DNA of 64,000 nt from Sphingobacteriaceae bacterium (GCA_016715905.1 JADJXI010000007.1:186001-250000), one strand, 5' to 3'. Shown: positions 35,860 to 45,250, counted from the first letter of the stretch. A program made the numbers and translations. The notes: generated by a model not told the origin, from the letters alone.

Positions 35860-38800
35860 ATGAAGAAAATATTAAATATTTTATTTATACTCTCACTAAC
35901 ATTTAGCTATAAATTAAATGCACAGTGCGCTGGCTGTCCTACTGTAGATGCCCAGTTTAATACCGGACCACAAGTGAATATTTGTTTGGGACAATCGGCG
36001 AACTTATCAGCCAGTAATACACCCATTTTAGGTGCTAATACCAGCAGTTATACTGTTTCTTCTATTCCTTACAATCCATTACCGTTCACCGGTGGCAACG
36101 TTGCCGTTTCAAACTGTGATGATTGTTGGGGAGCTCAGCAAACTTTACCTTTCAACTTTTGTTTTTACGGTAACACGTTTACTAATTTTATTGCAGGTTC
36201 TAATGGTGTATTAACTTTTGATCCGACCGCGGTTGGTTATTGTCCTTGGCCGATTAGTGCACCATGGCCTAATATTATACAAATAAACAGAATTAATGAC
36301 ATAGGAGCTCCTTGGAGAGACATCAATATGGCGGGTGGATCAAGTGCCAGATGGTATGTAACAGGTACGGCCCCAACAAGAACCGCTGTAATTTATTGGG
36401 GAAATGTTCCTTATTATAGTTGCGGGATGATTGGCGGACAAGGAGAAACCATGCAAATACAATTGATGGAATCAACTAGTGTAATTGAAATTCATATTCA
36501 AACTTCTCAAAGTTGTCCTTGGAATAGTGGCGCGGGGATTGTTGGAATTCAAAACGCCACTCCGGTGGGCGTTATACCTCCTGCCCGTAATTTCCCGGGT
36601 GCCTGGTCAACTACCAATGAATCTTGGCGATTTTCTCCAATGCCTGCTGTACCATCTTGGACTTGGACGAGCCCGACAGGAACAGTGGCCACAGGTACAA
36701 CATCAGTAACCGTTAATCCAACTGTAACTACAACGTATTCTGCATATGTTATCCCCGGATGTCCTCCGGGCACAGTACAGGTAGTAGTGAACACACCTCC
36801 GGTTATTACACCAACAAATAATAGCCCAATTTGTCAAGGTACTGCAATTAATTTATTAGCAGGCGGTGGCGGAACAAACACAACTTATGCCTGGACCGGC
36901 CCGAATTCCTATACATCAAGTTTCCAAAATCCGGTTATCGCTAATGCGCAACCTAGTATGACAGGAACTTATAGTTTAGTTGCTACAAATAATTTTACAG
37001 CCGGACCAAGCTGCGCAAGCAGCGGCACCACGCAGGTGAGTGTTGTACCTGTAGATCAAGTTACAGTAACTCCTAATTATACATTATGCCAGGGTGACGC
37101 TTTAAATTTAAACGCAAACAATTTAATTCCTCCAATGTCATATAGTTGGGCCGGGCCAAACAGTTTTACCTCTACTCTTCAAAATCCTACTTTACCAAAT
37201 GCAACTCCGGTTTTAAATGGAGATTATACAGCAACGGCAACTTTTTCAACACCGGGGATACCATTAGTTTGTACAAGTAGTGCAGTATCTAACGTTTCGG
37301 TAGTTGCCACATCTCCACTTACCCTAACTATGCCCGCGAATATATGCGAAGGTTTTACGGCTAATTTGTCAGCTACTGCTAATCCAATGCCGTTGCAATT
37401 TGATTGGACAGGACCAAACAACTTCAACGCTTCAGGTAACAACGTTTCAATTCCAGGAGTTCTTCCTTCTCATACCGGTGTTTATAACGTTGTGGCCACA
37501 TGGGCTATCGGAACAAAAAGTTGTACCATTAACAGTTTTAATCAAATGAATGTAGTTCCGGTTGCACCAATTGCAATTAATGCACCTACCATGGTTTGTT
37601 ATCCGGATAATGTGCATCTAACATCCAGTTCACAAGGCGCGATTTCATATAGCTGGGGTGCAACAACAGGATTTACTTCTAATATCCCAAGCCCAATATT
37701 AGGTGCGCCGGGTACAACTGCAACCGGAATTTATACCGTATTTACAGCATATACTAATGGAGCTTTAATTTGTTACAATTCAAATACCACACAAGTAACA
37801 GTGAATCCTATTATACCGGTAGATTTAATTCCATACAAACAACTTTGTTTTAATTCTACCTATTCAATCAGCGCACCTGCCGGTGCAACATCTTATTTAT
37901 GGTTAGGGCCAAATAATTATACCAATACCAATCAATTATTAGTTATCCCTTCCATACAAATGCCTTATGCAGGAACCTATACTTTAGAAGTAATGTTAGG
38001 TCCATGTAAAACAAAGGGAACAACTCAAGTTGATGTGTTAACTCCTATTTCATTCACTCAAACACCGGGCAATAAAACAATTTGTCAGGGTGATAGTATT
38101 GCTTTAATTGCCGGAGCTTCCGGCGGAAGTCATAATTACGCTTATGTATGGAATCCACAACAATGGTTAGGTTCTCCAACAGGAAGTGTACAATATGGAC
38201 ACCCACAAGGAACAACCATTTATAATTTAACCGCATATGATATTGCTTGTCCGTTTTATACCATTGGCGCGTCTTTTACAGTGAATGTGAATAAAGCTCC
38301 TGAGCCACAATTGGATCTTACCAAACACGAAGGTTGCGAACCCTTATGTTTAAATTTTAATTCTAAAACACAAGCCCTAGCTTCGCAAATAAGTTATGAT
38401 TTTGGCGGAGGAACTGTTTTACAAGCCGATGATTTTAATTATTGCTTTAATGAAGCAGGAACATACAGCTTAAAAATAAAAACAACAGGCAAGAACGGAT
38501 GTACCTATTTATGGGAGTATCCAACTCCTATACATGTTTATCCTACACCCAATACAATTTTGGAATCCGATCCGGTACAAGTTACAACTACAAACAATAA
38601 CGTAACTTTTTATCCTTCTTCAACAAAAGGAAATGTAGTTCAATATCAATGGCATTTTGACGGAGTTAAAGGAGGCAATGCCGGAAATGACACTTCTTCG
38701 ATGAAAAATCCAACTCGAATTTATGATGTGATTGGAGATTATCCGCTCTTATTGATTTCTACTACAGATAAAGGTTGTATAGACACTTTATTTAAAGTAA

Positions 38801-39099
38801 TCGAAGTTCGTGATGAGTTCGCAATTTTCATTCCTAATACCTTTACTCCAAATGGTGATAATCTAAACGACATCTTTAACGTGAAAGGTGTAGGTATGAA
38901 GGCAGAAGGATATAGTATGGAAATATATGATCGTTGGGGAAGTTTGATATATTCAACAAAAGAAATAACTAAGGGTTGGGATGGTACCGTAAAAGGTTTA
39001 TTCGCAGAAAATGGAGTTTACGTGTATAAAATAAAGGCTCAGTCTTCAAACGGAGAAGGTCGTAAAGAATACGTTGGACACGTAAGTCTTTTAAAATAA
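35860..39099 (+). CDS. Secreted multi-Ig/PKD protein with T9SS type B sorting domain
   Basis: 1079 aa from the ATG at 35860 (an upstream TTG at 35842 is in frame but precedes the signal peptide). Signal peptide about 1-22. Residues about 25-265 form a Trp/Cys-rich head ('SNCDDCWGAQQTLPFNFCFY', 'GVLTFDPTAVGYCPWPISAP', 'GAPWRDINMAGG'), reminiscent of nidogen-like extracellular domains but unproven. Then about seven Ig/PKD-like repeats with the recurring 'Y.W.GPN.FTS' signature ('YAWTGPNSYTSS', 'YSWAGPNSFTST', 'FDWTGPNNFNAS', 'YLWLGPNNYTNT'). It ends with the type B domain ('IPNTFTPNGDNLNDIFNVKG', 'IYDRWGSLIYS'). Predicted to be surface-attached or secreted; probably adhesive. Confidence 0.87.
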   Translation: MKKILNILFILSLTFSYKLNAQCAGCPTVDAQFNTGPQVNICLGQSANLSASNTPILGANTSSYTVSSIPYNPLPFTGGNVAVSNCDDCWGAQQTLPFNFCFYGNTFTNFIAGSNGVLTFDPTAVGYCPWPISAPWPNIIQINRINDIGAPWRDINMAGGSSARWYVTGTAPTRTAVIYWGNVPYYSCGMIGGQGETMQIQLMESTSVIEIHIQTSQSCPWNSGAGIVGIQNATPVGVIPPARNFPGAWSTTNESWRFSPMPAVPSWTWTSPTGTVATGTTSVTVNPTVTTTYSAYVIPGCPPGTVQVVVNTPPVITPTNNSPICQGTAINLLAGGGGTNTTYAWTGPNSYTSSFQNPVIANAQPSMTGTYSLVATNNFTAGPSCASSGTTQVSVVPVDQVTVTPNYTLCQGDALNLNANNLIPPMSYSWAGPNSFTSTLQNPTLPNATPVLNGDYTATATFSTPGIPLVCTSSAVSNVSVVATSPLTLTMPANICEGFTANLSATANPMPLQFDWTGPNNFNASGNNVSIPGVLPSHTGVYNVVATWAIGTKSCTINSFNQMNVVPVAPIAINAPTMVCYPDNVHLTSSSQGAISYSWGATTGFTSNIPSPILGAPGTTATGIYTVFTAYTNGALICYNSNTTQVTVNPIIPVDLIPYKQLCFNSTYSISAPAGATSYLWLGPNNYTNTNQLLVIPSIQMPYAGTYTLEVMLGPCKTKGTTQVDVLTPISFTQTPGNKTICQGDSIALIAGASGGSHNYAYVWNPQQWLGSPTGSVQYGHPQGTTIYNLTAYDIACPFYTIGASFTVNVNKAPEPQLDLTKHEGCEPLCLNFNSKTQALASQISYDFGGGTVLQADDFNYCFNEAGTYSLKIKTTGKNGCTYLWEYPTPIHVYPTPNTILESDPVQVTTTNNNVTFYPSSTKGNVVQYQWHFDGVKGGNAGNDTSSMKNPTRIYDVIGDYPLLLISTTDKGCIDTLFKVIEVRDEFAIFIPNTFTPNGDNLNDIFNVKGVGMKAEGYSMEIYDRWGSLIYSTKEITKGWDGTVKGLFAENGVYVYKIKAQSSNGEGRKEYVGHVSLLK

Positions 39100-39114
39100 A
39101 AATTTTAGCTGATA

Positions 39115-39149
39115 AAAAAAACCTTTCCTATGTAGTGAAAGGTTTTTTT
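39115..39149 (+). terminator. Terminator-like hairpin after the 35860-39099 gene
   Basis: A stem AAAAACCTTTC / GAAAGGTTTTT with a 9-nt loop and a T tail, 16 nt after the stop codon. It contains the GTG at 39135 that would otherwise be taken as the start of the next gene. Confidence 0.8.
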
Positions 39150-39170
39150 ATACCTATTTTTGTTTTAGTT

Positions 39171-41363
39171 TTGAAACGCTTGCCAAAAAAAATTCATAAT
39201 TTTTCACTCTCACTAAGTTTACTAATAATAAATCTTTTTTCTTTTAGTCAACCGCCAAGTTTTAATTGGGCACATGGTTTTGGTGCAGGCGGAACTAACG
39301 TAAGTAACTCAATCACGCACGATTCATTCGGTAATTTAATCACCACCGGATCTTTTTCAGGAACAGTTGATTTTGATCCGGGAATAGGAACATACACCCT
39401 TAGCACGCTTTCAACCAATGCTATTTACGTGCATAAATTAGATGCTAATGGAAATTTAAATTGGGCAATCAAATTGGAAGGCAACGGAACCGGTGAAGGC
39501 AACTGCGTTCAAACAGATCACTCTTCTAATGTTTACGTTTGTGGATATTTTACGGGCACAGCAGATTTTGATCCGGGGCCTGGCACAACTAACTTAACAG
39601 CATTAGGCAACCAAGATGTTTTTGTGTGTAAATTTAATAGTACCGGAAATTTAGTTTGGGCCAGACAACTAGGCGGACCTGCAGATGAAGTAGGCCAGGG
39701 ATTAACTGTTGACAACTTAGGTAACGTATATACAACCGGCTTTACGCAGGGTGCCGGAGATTATGATCCCGGGCCAGGTACTTTTATTATCAATCCTATT
39801 GGAAGTGCTGATGTTTTCATCAATAAACTGGATAATAACGGAAATTTTGTTTGGGCCAAACAATTTGGGGGTGATAATACCGGTTCAGGCAAAACAATTA
39901 GTTACGATGCATCAAATAATATTTTTATCGGAGGATTTTTTTCAGGGAATATTGATATGGACCCTAACGCTGGAGTATATAACTTGACTTCAGATGGAAG
40001 TACAGATATTTTTATTACCAAATTAAGTGCATCGGGGTCTTTTATATGGGCGAATAAAATGGGTGGTACATTTTCAGATTATTGTAATTCTTTAGTAGTT
40101 GACCAATTTAGTAATGTATATTCCACAGGAGCTTTTCAATCTACCTCTGATTTTGATCCGGGTCCCGGCATTGCTAATTTAACTTCATTAGGTATTAATG
40201 ATGTTTTTATTTCAAAATTAAATGCCAACGGTACTTATGCTTGGGCAAAAAAAGTTGGCAATACTAACGATGATATAGGAAATACAATTTATCTGGACAC
40301 AAGTGAAAATGTAATTACCATTGGTTCGTTTCAAAGTAGTGTTGATTTTGATCCGGGTCCGCCGGTTTCCAATTTAGTTGCTTCGGGAAGTAATGATGTT
40401 TTTATCTTGAAGCTAAATTCAACCGGAGATTATATTTGGTCGCTTAAATTTGGCGGAACGGATTCGGATATAGGCAAAAGTTTAACAGTTGATACTTTAA
40501 ATAATATTATCAGCAGTGGCTACTTTGGTGGCACTGCAAACTTTAATCCGGGCCCGGGTACATTTACCGTTATAGCCGGAGGATACAACGATTATTTTAT
40601 TCAAAAACTCTGTGCAATTCCGGCAACACCCATTAACACCACTTCACCTGCTTTTCAAAATGTTTGCAATGGACAATCTGCAACATTAAGTGTTATCGGA
40701 AGCGGGATGATTAACTGGTATTCATCGCCAAACGGAACTATAAGTATTGGAACAGGCACCACGTTCATAACGCCCACACTAAGTTTAGGGACGTATAATT
40801 TTTACGCCGAAGCTTTCACTTGCGCTAAGAGTCCAACGCGAACCGTTATTGGAGTTTCGGTAACTCCCCTACCCGCTTTTAGTGTATCAACAAGTATCGC
40901 TTTAATTTGTGCCGGTGAAACCGCCACCTTATATGCAAGTGGTATTACCAATTGCACTTGGAGCCCTGGAAATTTAACCGGAACCGCTGTTGCTGTTTCT
41001 CCGGGCGTAAGCACCACATATACAGCATTTGGTTCCAATGGAGGATGTGTGAAAACCGTTACCATTACACAATCCGTGTCGCCATGTACATTTCTACCAT
41101 TAAATAATAATGAAAACAATGTGATAAGCGTTTATCCAAATCCGGCTTCGGAATATTTATATATTGATGCAGACGAGGTAAAAAGTATTTCTGTGTTAGA
41201 TCTTTTAGGAAAAAGTATTTATTCTAAAAACACCTGGAAAGAACAACATAATTCAAAAGAAAGAAATAAGGAAATTAATATTCAAAACTGGCCACCCGGC
41301 ATTTACTTTCTGAAAATTGAAACGCAAGATCAAATCCGACTTATAAAGTTCTATAAACTTTAA
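39171..41363 (+). CDS. Secreted predicted seven-bladed SBBP-type propeller protein with T9SS type A domain
   Basis: About 730 aa. The reading frame opens at a GTG (39135) inside the terminator hairpin, so I place the start at the TTG 39171, just before a basic n-region and hydrophobic core ('LSLSLLIINLFSFSQ'). There are seven repeats of about 55-60 residues, each with a 'DFDPGPGT..L' motif (exact in the second, variants in the others) and 'F..KLN..GN..WA' — the SBBP/delta-60 type. Seven units fit a seven-bladed propeller; the Asp-rich loop may bind calcium. Next an Ig-like domain and a Cys-rich Ig-like domain (about 480-630), then the type A sorting domain ('VYPNPASEYLYIDADE' to 'LIKFYKL'). 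Confidence 0.82.
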   Translation: MKRLPKKIHNFSLSLSLLIINLFSFSQPPSFNWAHGFGAGGTNVSNSITHDSFGNLITTGSFSGTVDFDPGIGTYTLSTLSTNAIYVHKLDANGNLNWAIKLEGNGTGEGNCVQTDHSSNVYVCGYFTGTADFDPGPGTTNLTALGNQDVFVCKFNSTGNLVWARQLGGPADEVGQGLTVDNLGNVYTTGFTQGAGDYDPGPGTFIINPIGSADVFINKLDNNGNFVWAKQFGGDNTGSGKTISYDASNNIFIGGFFSGNIDMDPNAGVYNLTSDGSTDIFITKLSASGSFIWANKMGGTFSDYCNSLVVDQFSNVYSTGAFQSTSDFDPGPGIANLTSLGINDVFISKLNANGTYAWAKKVGNTNDDIGNTIYLDTSENVITIGSFQSSVDFDPGPPVSNLVASGSNDVFILKLNSTGDYIWSLKFGGTDSDIGKSLTVDTLNNIISSGYFGGTANFNPGPGTFTVIAGGYNDYFIQKLCAIPATPINTTSPAFQNVCNGQSATLSVIGSGMINWYSSPNGTISIGTGTTFITPTLSLGTYNFYAEAFTCAKSPTRTVIGVSVTPLPAFSVSTSIALICAGETATLYASGITNCTWSPGNLTGTAVAVSPGVSTTYTAFGSNGGCVKTVTITQSVSPCTFLPLNNNENNVISVYPNPASEYLYIDADEVKSISVLDLLGKSIYSKNTWKEQHNSKERNKEINIQNWPPGIYFLKIETQDQIRLIKFYKL
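39360..40590 (+). repeat. Sevenfold coding repeat (DFDPGP propeller units)
   Basis: Seven tandem units of roughly 165-175 nt encode the propeller blades. The most conserved DNA word is a variant of GATTTTGATCCGGG. The units are diverged protein-coding repeats, not a recent satellite. Confidence 0.8.
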
Positions 41364-41493
41364 CTTTGCTGGCTTCAAAAATCTGAATACGCTGAATTTT
41401 TAGGATTCATTTCAAATAGGACTGTTCATCTTGTTTATTCATGATAAAATATGCTTCATTCATCGAATAATTAAAAATTAAGGCTGAGCGGTA

Positions 41494-41524
41494 TTGACAA
41501 AGGCTTTTTGTGATATTAACTTAG
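41494..41524 (+). promoter_or_regulatory. Candidate Bacteroidota promoter in front of the 36-codon ORF
   Basis: TTG at 41494-41496, 20-nt spacer, TAACTTAG at 41517-41524 (one mismatch to TAnnTTTG). It is one of the better -33/-7 pairs seen in the window and would start transcription about 15-20 nt before the ATG at 41546. Confidence 0.4.
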
Positions 41525-41545
41525 TTGAGCAAAAACCCTAATAGC

Positions 41546-41656
41546 ATGAGTAAATTTACACAGTTACTGAGTATTGCCTTCTTCGATAAGCATTTGTCTT
41601 ATCAAATTCTGTTGATGTTTATGCTTCTATTTCTTCTGAACATCCTTCACTCTTAG
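41546..41656 (+). CDS. Possible 36-aa hydrophobic membrane peptide
   Basis: An ATG-initiated ORF of 36 codons in the 289-nt gap between the propeller gene and tcdA. The N-terminal half is amphipathic and charged ('MSKFTQLLSIAFFDKHLSY'), the C-terminal half is a continuous hydrophobic stretch ('QILLMFMLLFLLNIL') long enough to cross or dip into a membrane. A promoter-like -33/-7 pair lies upstream. It overlaps the convergent tcdA stop by four bases. There is no known homologue to my knowledge; it may be a small membrane peptide or may not be translated at all. Confidence 0.35.
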   Translation: MSKFTQLLSIAFFDKHLSYQILLMFMLLFLLNILHS

Positions 41657-42387
41657 TACTTTACCTCTTTCCAACCCGAAATTTCGCGTATTACAACTGA
41701 TGCGCAAGTTAAACCAAAAGCGGCCGGTAAATAAGATATGGTACCATATGCTGACTTTTTAAACTTACTGCCATCGGTATGCATAATTGAATATTTTGCA
41801 GGTAACTCATTACTATAAACACATTTAACACCCTTGTATATATTCATATATCGCAATCGTTTTCTAACATACTGCGCTAATGGATCGGTGTGGGTTTTGG
41901 AAATATCAGTTACCTCAATTCGAGTTGGATCCATCTTTCCACCTGCTCCCATACAAGAAATTAATTTCTGATTATTCCAATACGCGGTTGATATTAAATA
42001 AAGTTTTGGTGTTATGCTATCTATCGCATCAATGATGTAACTGAATTTTTGTTCAAGCAATTCTTTCATTGCTTCCGGTGTCATAAATGTATCTATCGAA
42101 TTTATTTCAACCTCCGGATTAATTGCTTTAATTCTATCATGAATTAATTTGGCTTTGCTCATTCCGTGCGTTGTAGCCAGCGCCTGTAACTGCCTATTTC
42201 TGTTTGTTGGATCTACTACATCCCCGTCAACAATTGTAATTTTACCTATACCTGTTCTGGCAATGGCTTCGGCGGCATAAGAACCAACTCCTCCTAAACC
42301 AACAATCAAAACATGCGCCTTCATTAATTTATCCAATCCTTTTTGACCAACCAAAAGAGCAGTTCTCTCCATCCATTTATTATCCAT
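41653..42387 (-). CDS. tcdA: tRNA threonylcarbamoyladenosine dehydratase (TcdA/CsdL, ThiF family)
   Basis: 244 aa. E1-like fold with 'VLIVGLGGVGSYAAEAIART' (nucleotide binding), 'ITIVDGDVVDPTNRNRQLQAL' and 'YIIDAIDSITPKLYLI'. The last two fit TcdA, which activates the t6A37 base of tRNA to form cyclic ct6A, better than ThiF or MoeB because no ubiquitin-like partner or C-terminal rhodanese is present. The 'CMGAGGKMDPTRIEVTDISK' stretch is also typical. It follows the TatD-like gene with one base between them, so both are cotranscribed. Confidence 0.92.
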   Translation of the reverse strand: MDNKWMERTALLVGQKGLDKLMKAHVLIVGLGGVGSYAAEAIARTGIGKITIVDGDVVDPTNRNRQLQALATTHGMSKAKLIHDRIKAINPEVEINSIDTFMTPEAMKELLEQKFSYIIDAIDSITPKLYLISTAYWNNQKLISCMGAGGKMDPTRIEVTDISKTHTDPLAQYVRKRLRYMNIYKGVKCVYSNELPAKYSIMHTDGSKFKKSAYGTISYLPAAFGLTCASVVIREISGWKEVKY

Positions 42388-42388
42388 A

Positions 42389-43036
42389 TTACTTTTTTAC
42401 TTTAAAAATTGTTTCAAAATTACTTTGTATCTGCATTTTTAGAATTTCCTCTTCAATGCATAATATTTCAGCGGCTTTTTTATAAATATATTTTATTGAT
42501 ATATCATCATTATCTGTTTCTAATAAAAAATTCTTTCGTCCTACTTTTTTTATAATTTTTGAAGCATTGGATTCATATCCTAAGAGTGCTTTACCAAAGG
42601 AAAATAACAAACCATGTGTTTGAAGTACACGGGCAATATTTTCGTTATTATTAAAGCCGTGAACAATAATAGGCACACTGTTATCACTTAAGTTAAGGCA
42701 GTTTATTAATTCATTAAATGCTTTAACACAATGAATAATCATCGGTTTTTTTACTTTATTAGCTATCCTAATTTGCTCATTAAATACCAAAGTTTGTAAT
42801 TTAAAATCAACATCGCTCAACTTATCTAATCCACATTCGCCAATTGCAATACATCTAGCCTCATTTACTTTTCTCTCTAATTCAAATAATTCATCTTTGT
42901 AAGTGTCAGTTTTAATATTCCAGGGATGAATGCCGTATGAAAAATATTTGGGTAAATTCTTTTCATAAACGGAAACATTTACTAATTCTATCGTTGCATC
43001 ATACAATTGCTCGTGCGTATGTGAATTTATAAACAA
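42389..43036 (-). CDS. TatD family metal-dependent hydrolase
   Basis: 215 aa, short for the family (E. coli TatD is 260). The metal-binding 'NSHTHE' near the N-terminus, 'FSYGIHPWN', 'CIAIGECGLDKL' (catalytic Glu), 'MIIHCVKAFNEL' (His), 'VPIIVHGFNNN' (His) and 'FLLETDND' (Asp) are in family order. It should be a TIM-barrel nuclease-type hydrolase; substrate unknown. The frame starts at a TTG (43036), and no ATG is available before the HTH motif. Organised as an operon with tcdA. Confidence 0.85.
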   Translation of the reverse strand: MFINSHTHEQLYDATIELVNVSVYEKNLPKYFSYGIHPWNIKTDTYKDELFELERKVNEARCIAIGECGLDKLSDVDFKLQTLVFNEQIRIANKVKKPMIIHCVKAFNELINCLNLSDNSVPIIVHGFNNNENIARVLQTHGLLFSFGKALLGYESNASKIIKKVGRKNFLLETDNDDISIKYIYKKAAEILCIEEEILKMQIQSNFETIFKVKK

Positions 43037-43090
43037 ATTTCTCGACTTCTATCAAATCAAAATTATTACATTTATACAATTAATCCTGAG

Positions 43091-44503
43091 ATGTTAAACC
43101 ATAATTATAACAAAGCAACGTCAATAACCTTTGCCGATTTAAAAAAAATTTGCGGTGCTGAATATATAAGCAATGATTTGGATCAACTGGAGAAATACGG
43201 ACAAGATGAAACAGAAGATTTAATTTATCATGCAGAAATTGTAGTAAAACCACAAACTACCGCTCAAGTTTCGGCGATAGCCTCTTATTGTAACACAAAC
43301 CGCATACCATTAACCACTCGTGGTGCCGGCACCGGATTAAGCGGAGCTGCGCTTCCGGTATTTGGTGGCGTATTGCTGAGCATGGAGAAATTCAATAAAA
43401 TATTGAATATTGACGAGAGAAATTTGCAGGCTACTGTTGAACCGGGTGTAATTAATTATGTCTTTCAGGAAGAAGTAAAAAAGCTGGGCTTGTTTTATCC
43501 ACCCGATCCTGCCAGTTGGGGTAGTTGTAGCTTAGGTGGCAATATTGCGCATAGTAGTGGTGGGCCCAAAGCAGTTAAATACGGAACAACCCGGGATTAT
43601 GTTTTAAATCTGGAAGTAGTATTAGCTAACGGTGATATTATTTGGACCGGGGCGGATACACTTAAATACAGTACCGGATATAACCTCACCCATTTAATGA
43701 TTGGAAGCGAAGGTACCTTAGGTATAGTTACCAAAATCGTTTTTAAATTAATTCCACTTCCTAAACATGATTTGCTTATGTTGATTCCATTTAAAAACCC
43801 GGAAGATGCCTGCGCTGCCGTGGCTTCTGTTTTTAAAGCCGGAATTACTCCAAGTGCAATGGAATTTATGGAAAAAGATGCAATCGACTGGAGCATTAAG
43901 TTTGCCGGTGAAGTGAATTTTAGTATTCATCCGGAATGGAAAGCTCTCCTGTTGGTAGAAGTAGATGGAAATGATATGGATATTTTGATGAAAGATTGCG
44001 AAACAATTGGAACTGTTACCCAATTACATCATTCAGATGAAATATTATTTGCCGAGTCAGCCGAACAAAAAGCCGCGCTTTGGAAAATCAGAAGAAAAGT
44101 AGGCGAAGCGGTTAAAAGCAACAGTATTTATAAAGAAGAAGATACCGTGGTTAGACGTGCTGAATTACCCAAACTATTACGTGGCGTAAAATCAATTGGT
44201 GAAAAATACGGTTTTCAATCTGTTTGCTACGGACATGCAGGAGATGGAAACTTGCACGTAAATATTATTAAAGGATCATTAAGTGATAAGGCCTGGAGCG
44301 AGGAAGTGCCAAAAGGCATACGCGAAATTTTTGAATTATGTAAATCCTTGGGCGGAACAATAAGTGGAGAGCATGGAATTGGCCTTGTACAAAAAGATTA
44401 TATGAACATCATGTTTAGTCCGGGGCACTTAGCACTTTTCAAAAATATTAAAACTGCATTTGACCCCAATCAAATTTTAAATCCGGGTAAAATCTTTGAT
44501 TAA
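43091..44503 (+). CDS. FAD-linked oxidase, GlcD / D-lactate dehydrogenase type
   Basis: 470 aa. N-terminal FAD-binding PCMH domain with 'IPLTTRGAGTGLSGAALPVF' and 'YSTGYNLTHLMIGSEGTLGI'; C-terminal cap/oxidase domain with 'CYGHAGDGNLHVNII' and 'GGTISGEHGIGLVQKDYM', the residues that hold the hydroxyacid substrate and FAD. It oxidises glycolate or D-lactate (or a related 2-hydroxyacid) in the cytoplasm or at the membrane. No GlcE/GlcF partner is in the window, so single-subunit D-lactate dehydrogenase function is plausible. Divergent from tatD with a 54-nt gap. Confidence 0.9.
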   Translation: MLNHNYNKATSITFADLKKICGAEYISNDLDQLEKYGQDETEDLIYHAEIVVKPQTTAQVSAIASYCNTNRIPLTTRGAGTGLSGAALPVFGGVLLSMEKFNKILNIDERNLQATVEPGVINYVFQEEVKKLGLFYPPDPASWGSCSLGGNIAHSSGGPKAVKYGTTRDYVLNLEVVLANGDIIWTGADTLKYSTGYNLTHLMIGSEGTLGIVTKIVFKLIPLPKHDLLMLIPFKNPEDACAAVASVFKAGITPSAMEFMEKDAIDWSIKFAGEVNFSIHPEWKALLLVEVDGNDMDILMKDCETIGTVTQLHHSDEILFAESAEQKAALWKIRRKVGEAVKSNSIYKEEDTVVRRAELPKLLRGVKSIGEKYGFQSVCYGHAGDGNLHVNIIKGSLSDKAWSEEVPKGIREIFELCKSLGGTISGEHGIGLVQKDYMNIMFSPGHLALFKNIKTAFDPNQILNPGKIFD

Positions 44504-44569
44504 CCCTGTTAAACTTTCTAAAAATCATTAATTCTTTTTACTGCAATTCTCACCATTGCTTAATTTCAC

Positions 44570-45250
44570 ATGAATATAAGCATGCATAAAAAATTCATAT
44601 TCATTTTTTCCATCCTGGCATTAATTTTATTTTTCAGCATCATAGCATTGCATGAAAAAGAACAAAACACATTAATTAATCAACCCGGGTATACTTTAGC
44701 AGAAAATCAAAAATATAAAGAAGAAATACTTCAACATCATCAATTAGACGTAAACAATAAAGCCTCAATTATTTTACAAGAAATTGAACGCTCCAGACAA
44801 AATTCAAGAAACATATTGAGTACCATAATTACTGAAAATGGCCCAAACTCTATTGAGGCTAAATCCTATTTTGATCAATTTTTAGAATTAGAAAATAAAA
44901 ATCTGGAAGTAGTCTGTCAATTAATTGATCAACATGGCTGGTTAGGCCCCGACAGAATTGGGGCGCAAAATAATTACACTTTATTTACTACTATCCAGAA
45001 TTCTGATTTAACAACGCAAAACAAATACTTAAGCATCATGGAAGATGCAGTTAAAAAGGGGAATTTAAACGCTGAACTTTATGCTATTTTAGTAGATAGA
45101 AAGTCCATTATTGAACATGGAGTACAAATATTCGGAACACTCTCATCCGTTGATTTGATTAATAAAGCACGTACTATTTCTACTGTAGTCGATAAAATAA
45201 ATATAAATCAGCGCAGGGTTGAAATCGGGCTCTCACCCATTGAAATATAA
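44570..45250 (+). CDS. DUF6624 domain protein with N-terminal membrane anchor
   Basis: 226 aa. N-terminal hydrophobic segment ('FIFIFSILALILFFSIIAL', about 8-26) followed by a helical domain containing the DUF6624 signature: 'VVCQLIDQHGWLGPDRIGAQ', 'IMEDAVKKGNLNAELYAILVDR' and 'HGVQIFG'. The DUF6624 family is widespread in Bacteroidota but unassigned. The protein is probably anchored in the membrane with its domain outside the cytoplasm. It lies 116 nt upstream of the A2M gene on the same strand. Confidence 0.75.
   Translation: MNISMHKKFIFIFSILALILFFSIIALHEKEQNTLINQPGYTLAENQKYKEEILQHHQLDVNNKASIILQEIERSRQNSRNILSTIITENGPNSIEAKSYFDQFLELENKNLEVVCQLIDQHGWLGPDRIGAQNNYTLFTTIQNSDLTTQNKYLSIMEDAVKKGNLNAELYAILVDRKSIIEHGVQIFGTLSSVDLINKARTISTVVDKININQRRVEIGLSPIEI

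Noticed and set aside
39135..39170. GTG start at 39135 for the propeller gene
   Set aside because: It lies inside the terminator hairpin of the previous gene and puts odd sequence before the signal peptide.
39360..40590. CRISPR-like or satellite repeat
   Set aside because: The repeats are in frame, diverged at the DNA level, and encode propeller blades.
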